Part shown: positions 55,322 to 64,000 of the stretch, one piece after another | Numbering within the stretch: the first letter of the stretch is position 1 | Layout of the letters: each line of letters opens with the position of its first letter | Source: an uncultured Gammaproteobacteria bacterium | GTDB lineage: Bacteria; Pseudomonadota; Gammaproteobacteria; Pseudomonadales; Ketobacteraceae | Direction: 5' to 3' | DNA length: 64,000 nucleotides | Assembly: GCA_913063125.1 (NCBI GenBank) | Contig: CAJXZM010000006.1 | Span: forward strand, 1 to 64,000 | Made by a program: the position numbers and the translations under genes | Notes under the pieces: generated by a model | Seen by the model: only the letters and a program-made list of their open reading frames with translations | Told to the model about the DNA's origin: nothing | The model's database searches: none

Positions 55322-56452
55322 ATGACAAGAACAATCTTTTTACCAGAACATGAGCAGTTTCGAGATAGCGTTAGCAAGTTCATTGACTCAGAAATAACAC
55401 CGCATTACCACCAGTGGGAAAATGATGGCCAAGTAAGTAGAGAAATTTGGCGAAAAATGGGCGAACAAGGTTACCTTGTTGCTTCAATGCCCGAAGAGTT
55501 TGGAGGCGTTGGTGCCGACCACCTTTATAGTATAATTATCGGCGAAGAAATGTGCAAAAAGTGTTACTCCGCAGGCGTTGGATTTGGTCTGCATTCTGAC
55601 ATTATCGTTCCATACATCATTCAGCATGGCACTCAAACTCAAAAAGAAAAATACCTTCCTGGAACCCTGTCGGGTGAAATCATTACAGCAATTGCTATGA
55701 CTGAGCCTGGCACGGGATCGGACCTACAAGGTGTTCAGACAAGAGCTGTTGTTGATGGAGATGACTATGTTATCAATGGTTCAAAAACATTCATCAGTAA
55801 CGGTCAGTTGGCTGACCTTGTCATAGTGGTTTGTAAAACTGAGAATGGTTTTAGCTTGATACTTGTAGAGGCCGAAGCACCTGGATTTTCTAAAGGCAGT
55901 AATTTGGAAAAAATCGGAATGAAGGCACAGGATACCTCTGAACTGTTTTTTGACGACTGTCGCGTCCCTCGATCTAACGTTCTTGGCCCCGAGCACATGG
56001 GGTTTCTTGTACTAATGCAAGAGCTCCCTCAGGAGCGTATCGGAATCGCTTCCGGTGCAATCTGTGTAGCAGAATCCATACTCGAAGAAACAGTCGAATA
56101 CGTTAAAGAACGTAAAGCATTTGGTCGTCCTATTGCCTCATTTCAGAACACGCAATTTGAATTGGCTCAACTAGATTCCGAAGTCACTGCCATTCGAGTT
56201 TTCGTCGACCATTGCTTACTTCTTCATGGCGATAAAAAGCTTGATGATGTGACGGCAGCTAAAGCGAAACTGTTAGCAACAGAACTTCAAAAGAAAGTAG
56301 TAGACAGATGCCTTCAGCTACACGGTGGATACGGTTACATGTGGGAATACCGCGTGGCTCGAATGTATGCCGACACACGAGTATCAACCATTTATGGAGG
56401 TACTAGTGAGATCATGAAGCTAATCATTGGGCGTCGATTAGTTGGAAAATAA
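55322..56452 (+). CDS. Acyl-CoA dehydrogenase (long-chain/IVD-like active-site layout)
   Basis: 376 residues with the three-domain acyl-CoA dehydrogenase layout: FLPEHEQFRDS at the start, MTEPGTGSDLQGV in the middle and QLHGGYGYM followed by STIYGGTSEIMK at the end. At the place where short/medium-chain enzymes carry the catalytic Glu (YEGTSQ) this protein has Gly (YGGTSE), as in long-chain and isovaleryl enzymes, whose base lies elsewhere. It would start beta-oxidation of the acids made from alkanes. It lies upstream of alkB with a hairpin between. Confidence 0.88.
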   Translation: MTRTIFLPEHEQFRDSVSKFIDSEITPHYHQWENDGQVSREIWRKMGEQGYLVASMPEEFGGVGADHLYSIIIGEEMCKKCYSAGVGFGLHSDIIVPYIIQHGTQTQKEKYLPGTLSGEIITAIAMTEPGTGSDLQGVQTRAVVDGDDYVINGSKTFISNGQLADLVIVVCKTENGFSLILVEAEAPGFSKGSNLEKIGMKAQDTSELFFDDCRVPRSNVLGPEHMGFLVLMQELPQERIGIASGAICVAESILEETVEYVKERKAFGRPIASFQNTQFELAQLDSEVTAIRVFVDHCLLLHGDKKLDDVTAAKAKLLATELQKKVVDRCLQLHGGYGYMWEYRVARMYADTRVSTIYGGTSEIMKLIIGRRLVGK

Positions 56453-56469
56453 AGCGCAGTGACAGGCAA

Positions 56470-56492
56470 CCCCATATCTAAGCGATATGGGG
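56470..56492. terminator. Hairpin between acyl-CoA dehydrogenase and alkB
   Basis: Perfect 9-bp stem CCCCATATC-TAAGC-GATATGGGG, flanked by an outer GACA/TGTC pair. It lies between two same-strand genes, 18 bases after the first stop. Without a following T-run it may be a partial terminator or an mRNA processing and stability element that lets alkB be expressed differently. Confidence 0.6.
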
Positions 56493-56544
56493 TGTCAAAT
56501 AGATAAGCAAAGTTTGAGCATAAGATTAATTGTGAGGAAAAATC

Positions 56545-57726
56545 ATGTTTCGATATCTTCGTTTTTATATTACACCAATCGCAGGTTTGGCTATTTCTTT
56601 GGGGTTATTCTATGGTGGAATGTGGGTTTGGATGCCTGCATTTATTTACGTGGCGGGAGCTGCCGTACTAGATCAGTTCCTTAAAAAAGATCTAAATGAT
56701 GAACCCTATGGTATTGAGTTCTTGATGGATCTTGCACTCTACTTATCATTACCGACTGCAATATTGATGTTTTTATCCTTATTTTGGGCTGCAGGGAGTG
56801 GTACCCAAGACCCCTTAGCGCTAGGTATATTCATGCAATCTATAACGGGTCATGATGTATTTTCTGCACGAGACTCTACTGCATGGTATCACTACGTATT
56901 AATGTTTATCAGTTTGATACTCCCCGCAACTGGCATCGGTGGGCTAGCAGGACACGAGCTAACACATCGTACAGGTAAGCCTTTTGACCTTTGGCTTGGC
57001 CGTATTACTATGGCTTTAAACTGGGGGATCGCTTTTCCGATTGAGCATGTCTACGGACATCACAGTTATGTCGGAACAACAAAAGATCCAGCGACTGCAG
57101 CTCGCGGAGATTCCGTTTACCAACACCTTCCAAAAGCTATGTACCGCACCATTGTTAACGCATGGGAGATTGAAACCAAACGATTGGATAAAATTGATTC
57201 TTCCATTTTATCCTGGAACAATGTTCTACTAAGAATGGCTGTAATCTCAACTTCTACAACCTTTCTCGCCTATTATTGTGCAGGCTTGACAGGTGTAGCA
57301 TTCCACCTACTGGTATGTTTTTCAACAAAGTTCGCGCTGGAAGTACTCAATTATGTTGAACACTATGGATTAATTCGTGAACCAGACCAACCTGTACAAC
57401 CTAGACATTCCTGGAACTGTAATCATATCGTCAGTACCGTTTTTACCTATAACTTAACTCGGCACAGTCACCACCACGCTGACGCTCAGGCTCCTTATCA
57501 AGACCTTAAGGCTTATCCGGATCAACCTGAGATGCCAAACGGTTTGGCGAGCTGCCTTCTAACATCACTGATTCCGGGTGTATGGCGAAAAATCATTACA
57601 CCTAAATTAGTTGAGTGGGACGCGATGTATGCAGCCAAATCGGAATACGACTTAATTGCCGAAGCAAACAATCAGAGTCATTGGCCAGAACTGCAGGGGA
57701 ATATCACGAAAAGCATAGCCAAATAG
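56545..57726 (+). CDS. alkB: Alkane 1-monooxygenase
   Basis: 393 residues. Membrane di-iron hydroxylase with all diagnostic His motifs: H137ELTH141, H168VYGHH173, the NYVEHYG block and the signature R306HSHHH311 (TRHSHHHADAQAPYQ). About six transmembrane helices precede and separate them. It converts medium- or long-chain n-alkanes to 1-alkanols. It has no fused rubredoxin. A GAGGA ribosome site precedes the ATG. It lies 92 bp after the acyl-CoA dehydrogenase gene on the same strand. Confidence 0.94.
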   Translation: MFRYLRFYITPIAGLAISLGLFYGGMWVWMPAFIYVAGAAVLDQFLKKDLNDEPYGIEFLMDLALYLSLPTAILMFLSLFWAAGSGTQDPLALGIFMQSITGHDVFSARDSTAWYHYVLMFISLILPATGIGGLAGHELTHRTGKPFDLWLGRITMALNWGIAFPIEHVYGHHSYVGTTKDPATAARGDSVYQHLPKAMYRTIVNAWEIETKRLDKIDSSILSWNNVLLRMAVISTSTTFLAYYCAGLTGVAFHLLVCFSTKFALEVLNYVEHYGLIREPDQPVQPRHSWNCNHIVSTVFTYNLTRHSHHHADAQAPYQDLKAYPDQPEMPNGLASCLLTSLIPGVWRKIITPKLVEWDAMYAAKSEYDLIAEANNQSHWPELQGNITKSIAK

Positions 57727-57751
57727 ATACTAAGAATTCTGCATTTTCAAT

Positions 57752-57791
57752 GCTAAGGCTTTGGCCTATTAACTAAGCCGAAAGCTTTAGC
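57752..57791. terminator. Hairpin after alkB
   Basis: An imperfect stem pairs GCTAAGGCTTTGGCC with GCCGAAAGCTTTAGC (57752-57766 and 57777-57791) with a loop of about ten bases. It lies between the alkB stop (57726) and the stop of the leftward toxin-like gene (57916). Confidence 0.6.
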
Positions 57792-57915
57792 GTTGTGTCG
57801 TAAAAAGAATAATTTATGCAAAAAGCAGTAAATAGGTTTTTTTGACTTTCGCAGCTCGAGCGTAGAATTATTGAGGTAACGTAGGACAACCTTGGTATCA
57901 CGCTTATCAATGGAT

Positions 57916-58458
57916 TTAATAAGGCTTAAATTTCGCGCGTGGCGATTTCCAAGTTGGAAATGCCAATTCTGAACCCGCTAACGAAGAATGCTCGCCGCAG
58001 CGTATCATAGATGAGTTTTTCATACCGAGTTGTGTAATAAAGTATGCATCTAATTGTGCTTCGATGGTGTCGGCTGTAATCGTCCCCCCAAAGACATCTA
58101 AGATAGACCTAATGGCTAGGTCTTTAACGTCACCGTACGACCAGGCAATATTAGTGAGTGCGGTATTTTTTTCAACCGGATCAAAATTAGCATGCACCTC
58201 GCCATGGTGAAGTGCCTTCCCCCCACCTACATCACTCGTTAGTAAGATGACAGGTGCATTGAGCGTGTTATATGCGCCGACACCCATGACTCTCATGTTT
58301 TTAACGCCTTGCGCACTTCTGCCGCCCTTACATATATAAAAACAATGATCAGGGATGATGTGATGCCCCGTTAAATAAGCACTAGGCCCAACGGGAGCAC
58401 GATGAAGGAAGCCCGCTTCGGCAAAACTCATGATTTCTAGCTCTTTATAAGTGGGCAT
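57916..58458 (-). CDS. Orphan GHH-type HNH/EndoVII nuclease-toxin domain
   Basis: 180 residues. The segment LTGHHIIPDHCF (about 29-40), followed by a Cys/Gly-rich part, APVILLTSD and HHGEVHANFD (about 83-92), matches my recollection of the GHH-signature HNH/EndoVII toxins found at the C-terminus of RHS, PAAR or DUF4150 polymorphic effectors. Here it stands alone. The reading frame stays open about 33 codons upstream of the ATG with protein-like sequence (GYSPVKRYTL) but no start codon and ends at a TGA, so it may be the detached tip of a larger gene. No Shine-Dalgarno site is visible before the ATG. No immunity gene lies next to it on either side. Confidence 0.5.
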   Translation of the reverse strand: MPTYKELEIMSFAEAGFLHRAPVGPSAYLTGHHIIPDHCFYICKGGRSAQGVKNMRVMGVGAYNTLNAPVILLTSDVGGGKALHHGEVHANFDPVEKNTALTNIAWSYGDVKDLAIRSILDVFGGTITADTIEAQLDAYFITQLGMKNSSMIRCGEHSSLAGSELAFPTWKSPRAKFKPY

Positions 58459-58695
58459 GGCGATATGCTCGATGTAGTTGGCGTGATGTTTATTATTGAC
58501 GAGAGTATATCGTTTAACGGGGGAATAACCTTGTGAATAAGCACTTCAATTGGTATGTTAGAAATAGCAGAAAAACGGCCATTAGTTTAGTAGTGAGCTG
58601 TTTCTTGGGAAAAGGCTGGGGCTATCTCTGTCTACCAATAATTCCCAGATAAAAATGCTAAATTGTTTACAGTAACCAATAGTAACCCTAACTCC

Positions 58696-59712
58696 ATGAC
58701 CAAAAAACACATCATTGATCCAAATTGGGTTATGCCCGCAAAACAAGCCAAGCATACACTTCAGATCGGCGAACGCTTAGGCGTATCTGAAGATAAGATC
58801 ATCGAGATGTGCCAATTAGACAATACGTGGTTCAAAATCCCTGATTACCAAATACCTGTCGGGCCTTTCTATGAACTTAATAAGGAAATCGCAAAAGCTG
58901 CTGGCAATCCCGATCTGGGCATTCTTGTCGGGCGAGCAGCATATCTAAACATTGGTCATTTACTATTATACCTGTCGAGTATTTGTGGCTCTCTTCGACA
59001 ATGGTTAAATATGATGCCCAATGTATTGGAGATGTATGGCGATTTAGGAAAAGCCGTTATCATTCGGGAGGATAACACCTTGCGGAGTGAGTGGCGTCCA
59101 TCGGCGCCCTTTTCAGTCAGTGGACGCTACACGATTGACATGGTGTTAAGTACGGCTAACTCGATATTAACGTCCATTTGCCTTCAACCCATAACCATTA
59201 GTAAAGCCCTGTTCACCTACCCTAAACCGAAAGATCTCACGGTATTAACTCAGTGTTTTGGCGCCAATCTAGCTTTCGATCAACCATTTAGTGCTCTCTA
59301 CTTTGATGAGAGGTCATTAGATTATCCATTGATCGAATCTATCAGTGAGGTGTCCAGCACTTCCCAAAACCCATGGCAACAATATGTAGATACCGTTGCC
59401 GGAGATGAATTCCTCAAAGCTCTACGCCAAAGTATCGTCTGCGCGCTACCCACTGGTGATATGACAATAGATATCGTGGCGGGAGATTTAAATGTATCCC
59501 GAAGAACATTACAGCGAAGGCTCTCAGAAAGAAGTACCAATTTTTTACAGGAGGTACAGGACTTACGATCACAGATGGCTCTACGCTTTTTAGCCGATCG
59601 ACAATTAGGAATTACCAGCATCGCATTCTTGCTAGGTTATGCAGATTCCTCTACATTTTCCTCTGCCTTTAAAACATGGCATGGATGCGCCCCCTCAGAA
59701 TACCGACGCTAA
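58696..59712 (+). CDS. AraC-family regulator, copy 3 of the alkane region
   Basis: 338 residues from the ATG at 58696 (a TTG at 58663 would add 11 residues). The N-terminal arabinose-binding-like domain has LGILVGRAAYLNIGHLLLYL. The C-terminal AraC domain is MTIDIVAGDLNVSRRTLQRRLSERSTNFLQ and ITSIAFLLGYADSSTFSSAFKTWHGCAPSEYRR. It is more distant from the other two copies than they are from each other. It reads toward the second acyl-CoA dehydrogenase, 158 bp downstream. Confidence 0.85.
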   Translation: MTKKHIIDPNWVMPAKQAKHTLQIGERLGVSEDKIIEMCQLDNTWFKIPDYQIPVGPFYELNKEIAKAAGNPDLGILVGRAAYLNIGHLLLYLSSICGSLRQWLNMMPNVLEMYGDLGKAVIIREDNTLRSEWRPSAPFSVSGRYTIDMVLSTANSILTSICLQPITISKALFTYPKPKDLTVLTQCFGANLAFDQPFSALYFDERSLDYPLIESISEVSSTSQNPWQQYVDTVAGDEFLKALRQSIVCALPTGDMTIDIVAGDLNVSRRTLQRRLSERSTNFLQEVQDLRSQMALRFLADRQLGITSIAFLLGYADSSTFSSAFKTWHGCAPSEYRR

Positions 59713-59870
59713 CGTGGCACCAAAACAACGATCTTTGGCGCTAGATCCAATGCGGTTCAACACCTAGAGCTTTATGATCATCTCAATGACTTCGCCAAGC
59801 AAGCGCTTGACCTCTTAAACTCTAAATCTCCTGAATTCTCAATCTCCTAACTATGGAGAAGGATAACCCC

Positions 59871-61046
59871 ATGTCTTTGGATTTCGATAGCGCCCGATTA
59901 CACAACCCACACCTCACTCCAGAACATGAGAGTTGGCGTACCCAACTTCGTAAATTCCTTGATCGAGAAGTCGCACCATTCTTAGATGAGTGGGATGACA
60001 ATGAAAAAATACCGAATGAACTATGGGCCAAAGCAGCAGAAATTGGCCTGCTTCAAGTTGGCTACCCCGAGGCCTACGGCGGCATATCTGATGGGATTGA
60101 CCAACACTACGTTAATATTACTGGCGAAGAACTAGGGCGCATCGGTTCCGCAGGCGGAGTCGCGAGCACCCTGCTGATTCATGGCATAGGTTTACCGCCG
60201 GTCATTAATTTTAGCAACGATGATATTAGGGAACAGGTTATACCCAATGTTCTATCCGGAGAAAAGCGAATCTCTCTTGGCATCACAGAACCCTCCGGTG
60301 GTTCCGATGTAGCCAATATCAAAACCACAGCCAAAAAAGAAGGTGATTTCTACATTGTAAATGGGAGCAAAACATTTATCTCCGGCGGCATGGGTGCCAA
60401 CTGGGTAAGCACCGCCGTGAGAACAGGTGGTGAAGGTGCAGCGGGCGTATCAATGCTGCTTATTCCAATGGACCTTGACGGCGTATCTCGTACGCCGATA
60501 AAGAAAAAGCAGGGATGGTTGTGTTCTGACACTGCCACCCTATATTTTGATCACGTTAAAGTACCTGCTAAGTATCTAATCGGTAAAGAAGGTCAGGGGT
60601 TTCGCGTCATCATGAATAATTTTAATAGCGAGCGCTTGGCAATGGCTGTTTCCATGGAGGCCTGTTCACGGTGTTGCCTGGAAGAAGCGGTCAATTGGGC
60701 TCGACAGCGTGAAACCTTCGGGAGTCGACTTACGGACCATCAAGTGATTCGTCATAAAATTGCAACGATGAAGCAGCGTATTAACGCAACACAAACCTAC
60801 CTATTACACCTTACTCAAGCGTACATTGAAGATAGAATTCACCCTGGTGACCTCGCAATGCTTAAAGTGCAGGCTAGCGAAACAATGGAGTTTTGCGCCC
60901 GCGAAGCAAGCCAAATTTTGGGTGGTGCGAGCTATTTGCGAGGAAGCAAGGTTGAGCGTATTTATCGAGAAGTCCGCGTTAATGCAATTGGTGGAGGTTC
61001 AGAAGAGATAATGCGGGATCTTGCGGCAAGTCAGTATCAACTTTAA
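59871..61046 (+). CDS. Acyl-CoA dehydrogenase (second)
   Basis: 391 residues from the ATG at 59871, chosen because GGAGAAGGA (59855-59863) lies at the right distance. An ATG at 59853 overlaps that site. Family phrases: LTPEHESWRTQLRKF, ITEPSGGSDVANI, FGSRLTDHQVIRHKIA and AIGGGSEEIMRDL. As in the first copy, Gly-Gly-Ser-Glu replaces the medium-chain-type EGT. The substrate is a fatty acyl-CoA of unknown length. It is probably transcribed with the AraC gene before it or from its own promoter. Confidence 0.88.
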   Translation: MSLDFDSARLHNPHLTPEHESWRTQLRKFLDREVAPFLDEWDDNEKIPNELWAKAAEIGLLQVGYPEAYGGISDGIDQHYVNITGEELGRIGSAGGVASTLLIHGIGLPPVINFSNDDIREQVIPNVLSGEKRISLGITEPSGGSDVANIKTTAKKEGDFYIVNGSKTFISGGMGANWVSTAVRTGGEGAAGVSMLLIPMDLDGVSRTPIKKKQGWLCSDTATLYFDHVKVPAKYLIGKEGQGFRVIMNNFNSERLAMAVSMEACSRCCLEEAVNWARQRETFGSRLTDHQVIRHKIATMKQRINATQTYLLHLTQAYIEDRIHPGDLAMLKVQASETMEFCAREASQILGGASYLRGSKVERIYREVRVNAIGGGSEEIMRDLAASQYQL

Positions 61047-61217
61047 CCAGAACAGGGGGTTGCTAAAAAGAGGGTCCTGCTAAAGAGCCGTCACGCTAGA
61101 CAAGCGTTGTGTCGAAAATGTTCATTTGTCATTACGTTGCAGCCCAAAAGACTCGCTACCCTCCCGCTAAATAGAATTTACTTTATGCTAGGTTGTTTAA
61201 ATGTAATTTCAATGTTT

Positions 61218-62438
61218 TTAGCATTGCAACAATTCCTTCACTGGAATTGACTCATCTACAAGTCGCTTAAGATCTATTTCAAGTTTTTGTGAGATGATTT
61301 TTTTGCTTAACATAAATTCCTGTGGGCGATTCACACAATCAGCTGAAATCAGCTTTTCATCTTTAAAATAAAATGCGGCGAAGCTTCGGCTTGTGAAATT
61401 ATCGCCACGGATTAGCACTTGATCATAACCCTGACTAAGACCGGCAATCTGTAACTTTAAATCGTACTGATCAGACCAAAACCAAGGCAGACTATTGTAT
61501 TCCTTTTTAACACCGCATATTGACGCAGCAGCGGTCTTTCCTTGTTCACTCGCATTCGGTACAGATTCCAAGCGAATTCGGCGATCATACCTTTTATTGA
61601 AATGGTTGGTGCAGTCGCCAGCTGCAACAATATTGTCATCATTGGTGCAACAAAATTCATTAACAACGATACCGTTGTTTACAGTTATACCCGCATCTTC
61701 AGCAAGCTCTACATTAGGCAAAACACCCACACCCACCACCACCAAATCAGCCGGAAACACCGACCCATCAGCACAGATGACTTTTTCACAATGGGTGTCA
61801 CCTGTAATACTCACAACAGACATATCAGTACGTACATCAACCCCCTTTTCAGTGTGAATCCGGGTATAAAACTCAGATAGTTCCGGCGCAGTTACGCGCT
61901 GTAAAATCCTTGAAGCCATCTCAAGGACAAGCACTTTCATACCAAGCTTTCTCAATGCTGAAGCCGTTTCTAAACCAATGTAACCACCACCAACAATAAC
62001 GGCATGTTCACCTTCTGTAACCTGACTCCTAATGCCCTCTGCATCTGCGATATTTCGCACATAATGTATGCCTTGAAGTTCGCTACCGGGCAACGAGACC
62101 TTCCTAACTCTAGACCCCATACAAAGTGCTAGCTTGTCATAAGATAACTCTTGGCCGTCGGTGAGGGTTAAGGTTTTCGTGTCTCTGTCTATGGCTGTAA
62201 CACGGCCAACCATGAATTGGATATTATTATTTTCGTAAAATGCCTCTGGACGAATGGCTAAACTATCAACCGTTTTTTCACCTGCCAGAAATGCTTTAGA
62301 AAGTGGTGGACGGTGATAGGGTAGATAGGGTTCATCTCCCACCACTAAAATATCACCTTCCCAACCCCCTTGTCGTAGCGAAGGCGCCAGCTGAGCTGCA
62401 GCGTGGCTGGCTCCAATTATTATGCATTTCTTTGTCAT
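61218..62438 (-). CDS. FAD-dependent ferredoxin/rubredoxin reductase
   Basis: 406 residues from the ATG at 62438, which has an AAGGA site; the frame extends to an ATG at 62489 but that adds an unrelated leader. FAD motif GASHAAAQLAPSLR at the N-terminus, then PYHRPPLSK, second nucleotide-binding GGGYIGLE near 157 and the AAGDCTNH block near 285. These fit the putidaredoxin/rubredoxin reductase family. It would pass electrons from NADH to a rubredoxin or ferredoxin. No rubredoxin gene is in the window, so the partner may lie elsewhere. Confidence 0.87.
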   Translation of the reverse strand: MTKKCIIIGASHAAAQLAPSLRQGGWEGDILVVGDEPYLPYHRPPLSKAFLAGEKTVDSLAIRPEAFYENNNIQFMVGRVTAIDRDTKTLTLTDGQELSYDKLALCMGSRVRKVSLPGSELQGIHYVRNIADAEGIRSQVTEGEHAVIVGGGYIGLETASALRKLGMKVLVLEMASRILQRVTAPELSEFYTRIHTEKGVDVRTDMSVVSITGDTHCEKVICADGSVFPADLVVVGVGVLPNVELAEDAGITVNNGIVVNEFCCTNDDNIVAAGDCTNHFNKRYDRRIRLESVPNASEQGKTAAASICGVKKEYNSLPWFWSDQYDLKLQIAGLSQGYDQVLIRGDNFTSRSFAAFYFKDEKLISADCVNRPQEFMLSKKIISQKLEIDLKRLVDESIPVKELLQC

Positions 62439-62525
62439 GATGTTATAGGTCCTTTGCTCTGCGATATGTACCGAAGACAATACGCTCAAATATCCTATTT
62501 ACTTTATCCATCTAGCTTCACAACG

Positions 62526-62569
62526 AAAGGTCATTTTTTGACATAATAAAAGGCATAAAATGACCCTTT
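62526..62569 (-). terminator. Hairpin AAAGGTCATTTT / AAAATGACCCTTT
   Basis: A near-perfect 12-bp inverted repeat (one bulged C) with a 19-base loop. It lies left of the stop of the 225-residue gene (62653), as expected for its terminator. It is also upstream of the reductase start and could be a control element for that gene. Confidence 0.6.
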
Positions 62570-62652
62570 GCTGCGTAATGCAACAAGGAAGCTATACTCA
62601 TTAGGTGAAAGAGGAAAGTCATAGAGGTTAGAACAAATATGCCATGAGGCAG

Positions 62653-63330
62653 TTAATTACTTACCAAGGACCGCTCGATAAGAGATGCATAGGTCGTTAA
62701 CTGAGATGAGGACATCTTACTAACGATGCGTTTCGTTTCAAACGCGTTCATTTTCATCCACAACTTCGTAGCCCACTCAACAATCTTGACAACCAAAAAC
62801 TTGGCTTTCATATCCGCTAACGGCTGCAGCATTTCATACTCAAGTATAGCCTTTAACCCATCACTGCTATATTTTACTAGCTCATCATTAAACATTCCCT
62901 TTTCAGGGTTTTCTCTTAACTTTTCTACAAGCTGATCCGATGAGCTTGCGAGCGATGAACTGATCGGAATTTGAAAATAATAGTCTTTTCCATCAAATAC
63001 CGGCAGTCGATCCTCCATTATTGTTGAAATATGGAGGAGTTCCTTTTCACCATAATTAGAAAATGCTTTTTTGATCATTTTGTTTTGTATTGAAAGAGAA
63101 GCATCTAGCGACTTATGGACTGTTTTAATGACCTTCTCTCCGGCTCCCAACTCAATAAGAGGCTGAAGAAAATAGCTCTCATTAAACGCCAATGAAGTGA
63201 TACCCATATTGGTAACGATTAAGTTAGTATGTTTTCCGGGGACAGGGTCACTACGCAGGGTATCGACTAATTCCTTCATCGACGTATATGCGCGTTTTTC
63301 TACGACAACTTTCAAGAAGCGCTGATCCAT
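62653..63330 (-). CDS. Hypothetical 225-residue protein
   Basis: I do not recognise a family. The sequence is rich in Lys/Glu/Leu and predicted mostly helical, with a Ser-rich stretch SSSLASSSDQL near 124-134. There is no signal peptide or membrane segment. An AGGAAA lies 12-17 bases before the ATG at 63330. It is downstream of a molybdopterin oxidoreductase gene on the same strand with a 71-bp gap, and may be a chaperone or accessory factor, but nothing in the sequence shows this. Confidence 0.6.
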   Translation of the reverse strand: MDQRFLKVVVEKRAYTSMKELVDTLRSDPVPGKHTNLIVTNMGITSLAFNESYFLQPLIELGAGEKVIKTVHKSLDASLSIQNKMIKKAFSNYGEKELLHISTIMEDRLPVFDGKDYYFQIPISSSLASSSDQLVEKLRENPEKGMFNDELVKYSSDGLKAILEYEMLQPLADMKAKFLVVKIVEWATKLWMKMNAFETKRIVSKMSSSQLTTYASLIERSLVSN

Positions 63331-63401
63331 ATTTATTATTTTCCTATTATACTTATTGTAAACAGCAGTTTGGCGTAACGCATACCCACTGACAGACAGA
63401 A

Positions 63402-64000
63402 CTAGACAAACTCGACGCCATGCTTACTCATCGGTAGCTGGGTAATACGTTTTCCGGTAGCCGCATAAATAGCATTTGCCAACGCTGGCCCACACGGAGG
63501 CACACCAGGCTCTCCAACCCCTGTGGGTGGTTCAGCAGAGCGCACAATGTGTACACTAACCTTCGGCATATCCTCAATCCTAAGAGGTTCATAATCGGGG
63601 AAATTAGATTGATCAACCTCTCCATCAGTAAACGTGATTTCGTTTCTCATCACCGCGCCAAGCCCGAATCCAATGCCTCCTTCCATTTGTGCTTTTATTA
63701 CGTCAGGATTTACCGCCACGCCACAATCTACAGCGCAGTGTACAGATTCAATCTTAACCTTACCTGTATCATTAACGGAAACCTCAATAACTTGCGCGAC
63801 ATAACTATTAAACGATTTATGAACAGCTACGCCTCGCCCTCGCCCATCAGGAAGCTTACTGTCCCAATCGGAGTTTTCCACTGCAAGCTTCAACACTCCC
63901 GCGATTCTTTTTTGCTCCTTAGACTCTTTCGAAAGTAAATTTAACCGGTACTTAACGGGGTCTTGTTTTGCGGCTTCAGCAAGAACATCCAACATAACTT
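63402..64000 (-). CDS. C-terminal part of a xanthine-oxidase-type molybdopterin-binding subunit
   Basis: The frame is open to the window edge, so the gene starts to the right of 64000. The 199 or so visible residues include DGRGRGVAVHKSFNSYVAQVIEV, HCAVDCGVAVNPDVIKAQMEGGIGFGLGAVM and GVGEPGVPPCGPALANAIYAATGKR, the C-terminal signature of aldehyde/isoquinoline/xanthine oxidoreductase large subunits. The GEPG Glu is the family's catalytic base. It oxidises aldehydes or N-heterocycles with a molybdenum cofactor. Confidence 0.88.
   Translation of the reverse strand, partial: VMLDVLAEAAKQDPVKYRLNLLSKESKEQKRIAGVLKLAVENSDWDSKLPDGRGRGVAVHKSFNSYVAQVIEVSVNDTGKVKIESVHCAVDCGVAVNPDVIKAQMEGGIGFGLGAVMRNEITFTDGEVDQSNFPDYEPLRIEDMPKVSVHIVRSAEPPTGVGEPGVPPCGPALANAIYAATGKRITQLPMSKHGVEFV

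Noticed and set aside
58663-58695. TTG start for the AraC gene
   Set aside because: An ATG 33 bases downstream gives a normal N-terminus; the extra 11 residues have no support.

Overview
The window looks like chromosomal DNA of a marine-type gammaproteobacterium that degrades alkanes and lipids; a Cellvibrionales- or Spongiibacteraceae-like host is an inference from gene content. Supporting features are an AlkB alkane hydroxylase with AraC-type regulators, acyl-CoA dehydrogenases, a Baeyer-Villiger-type monooxygenase, DUF3015 and DUF4105 proteins, an MltF-like transglycosylase and a very large DUF11/SdrD-type surface protein. No rRNA, tRNA, CRISPR array, intact insertion sequence or prophage was seen.

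Region 1 (1-664) is an edge: the first 25 codons of a minus-strand gene, a short hexamer repeat and a decayed fragment resembling an IS66 accessory protein. Region 2 (665-18544) is the most unusual part. It is a gene set without any polyketide synthase or NRPS module: an UnbU/UnbV-like fusion (Rnf/Nqr-type membrane domain plus FG-GAP/ASPIC domain), two GNAT-like proteins, two Rieske oxygenases, a GH3-type amide ligase, an MMPL/RND exporter, two HxxxDG acyltransferases, a membrane desaturase, a small membrane protein and an asparagine-synthetase-type amidotransferase. I infer that it makes, oxidises and exports an acyl amide or acyl ester lipid.

Region 3 (18.5-20.7 kb) is mostly non-coding and then holds a saccharopine-dehydrogenase-like reductase. 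Region 4 (20.7-35.7 kb) is a two-gene unit: a 3616-residue repeat protein overlapping by 4 bp an OmpA/beta-barrel protein. Its upstream flank carries a dead RHS/YD-repeat fragment. Region 5 (36.0-40.2 kb) is a TetR regulator divergent from a flavin monooxygenase-SDR-EamA transporter operon, with a clear palindromic operator over the promoter. Region 6 (40.3-50.2 kb) holds envelope genes: DUF3015, DUF4105, an L-domain-repeat lipoprotein, an alpha/beta hydrolase with an AraC regulator, an MltF-like protein with two solute-binding domains, and a YVTN beta-propeller.

Region 7 (50.3-64 kb) is an alkane-use locus: three AraC regulators, a fused ferredoxin-reductase, an iron alcohol dehydrogenase, two acyl-CoA dehydrogenases, AlkB and an FAD ferredoxin/rubredoxin reductase. 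No rubredoxin gene is present. The locus is interrupted by an orphan GHH-type HNH nuclease-toxin domain. The right end holds an unrecognised 225-residue protein and the C-terminal part of a molybdopterin oxidoreductase. Intergenic hairpins separate several of these units and fit terminators between convergent genes.
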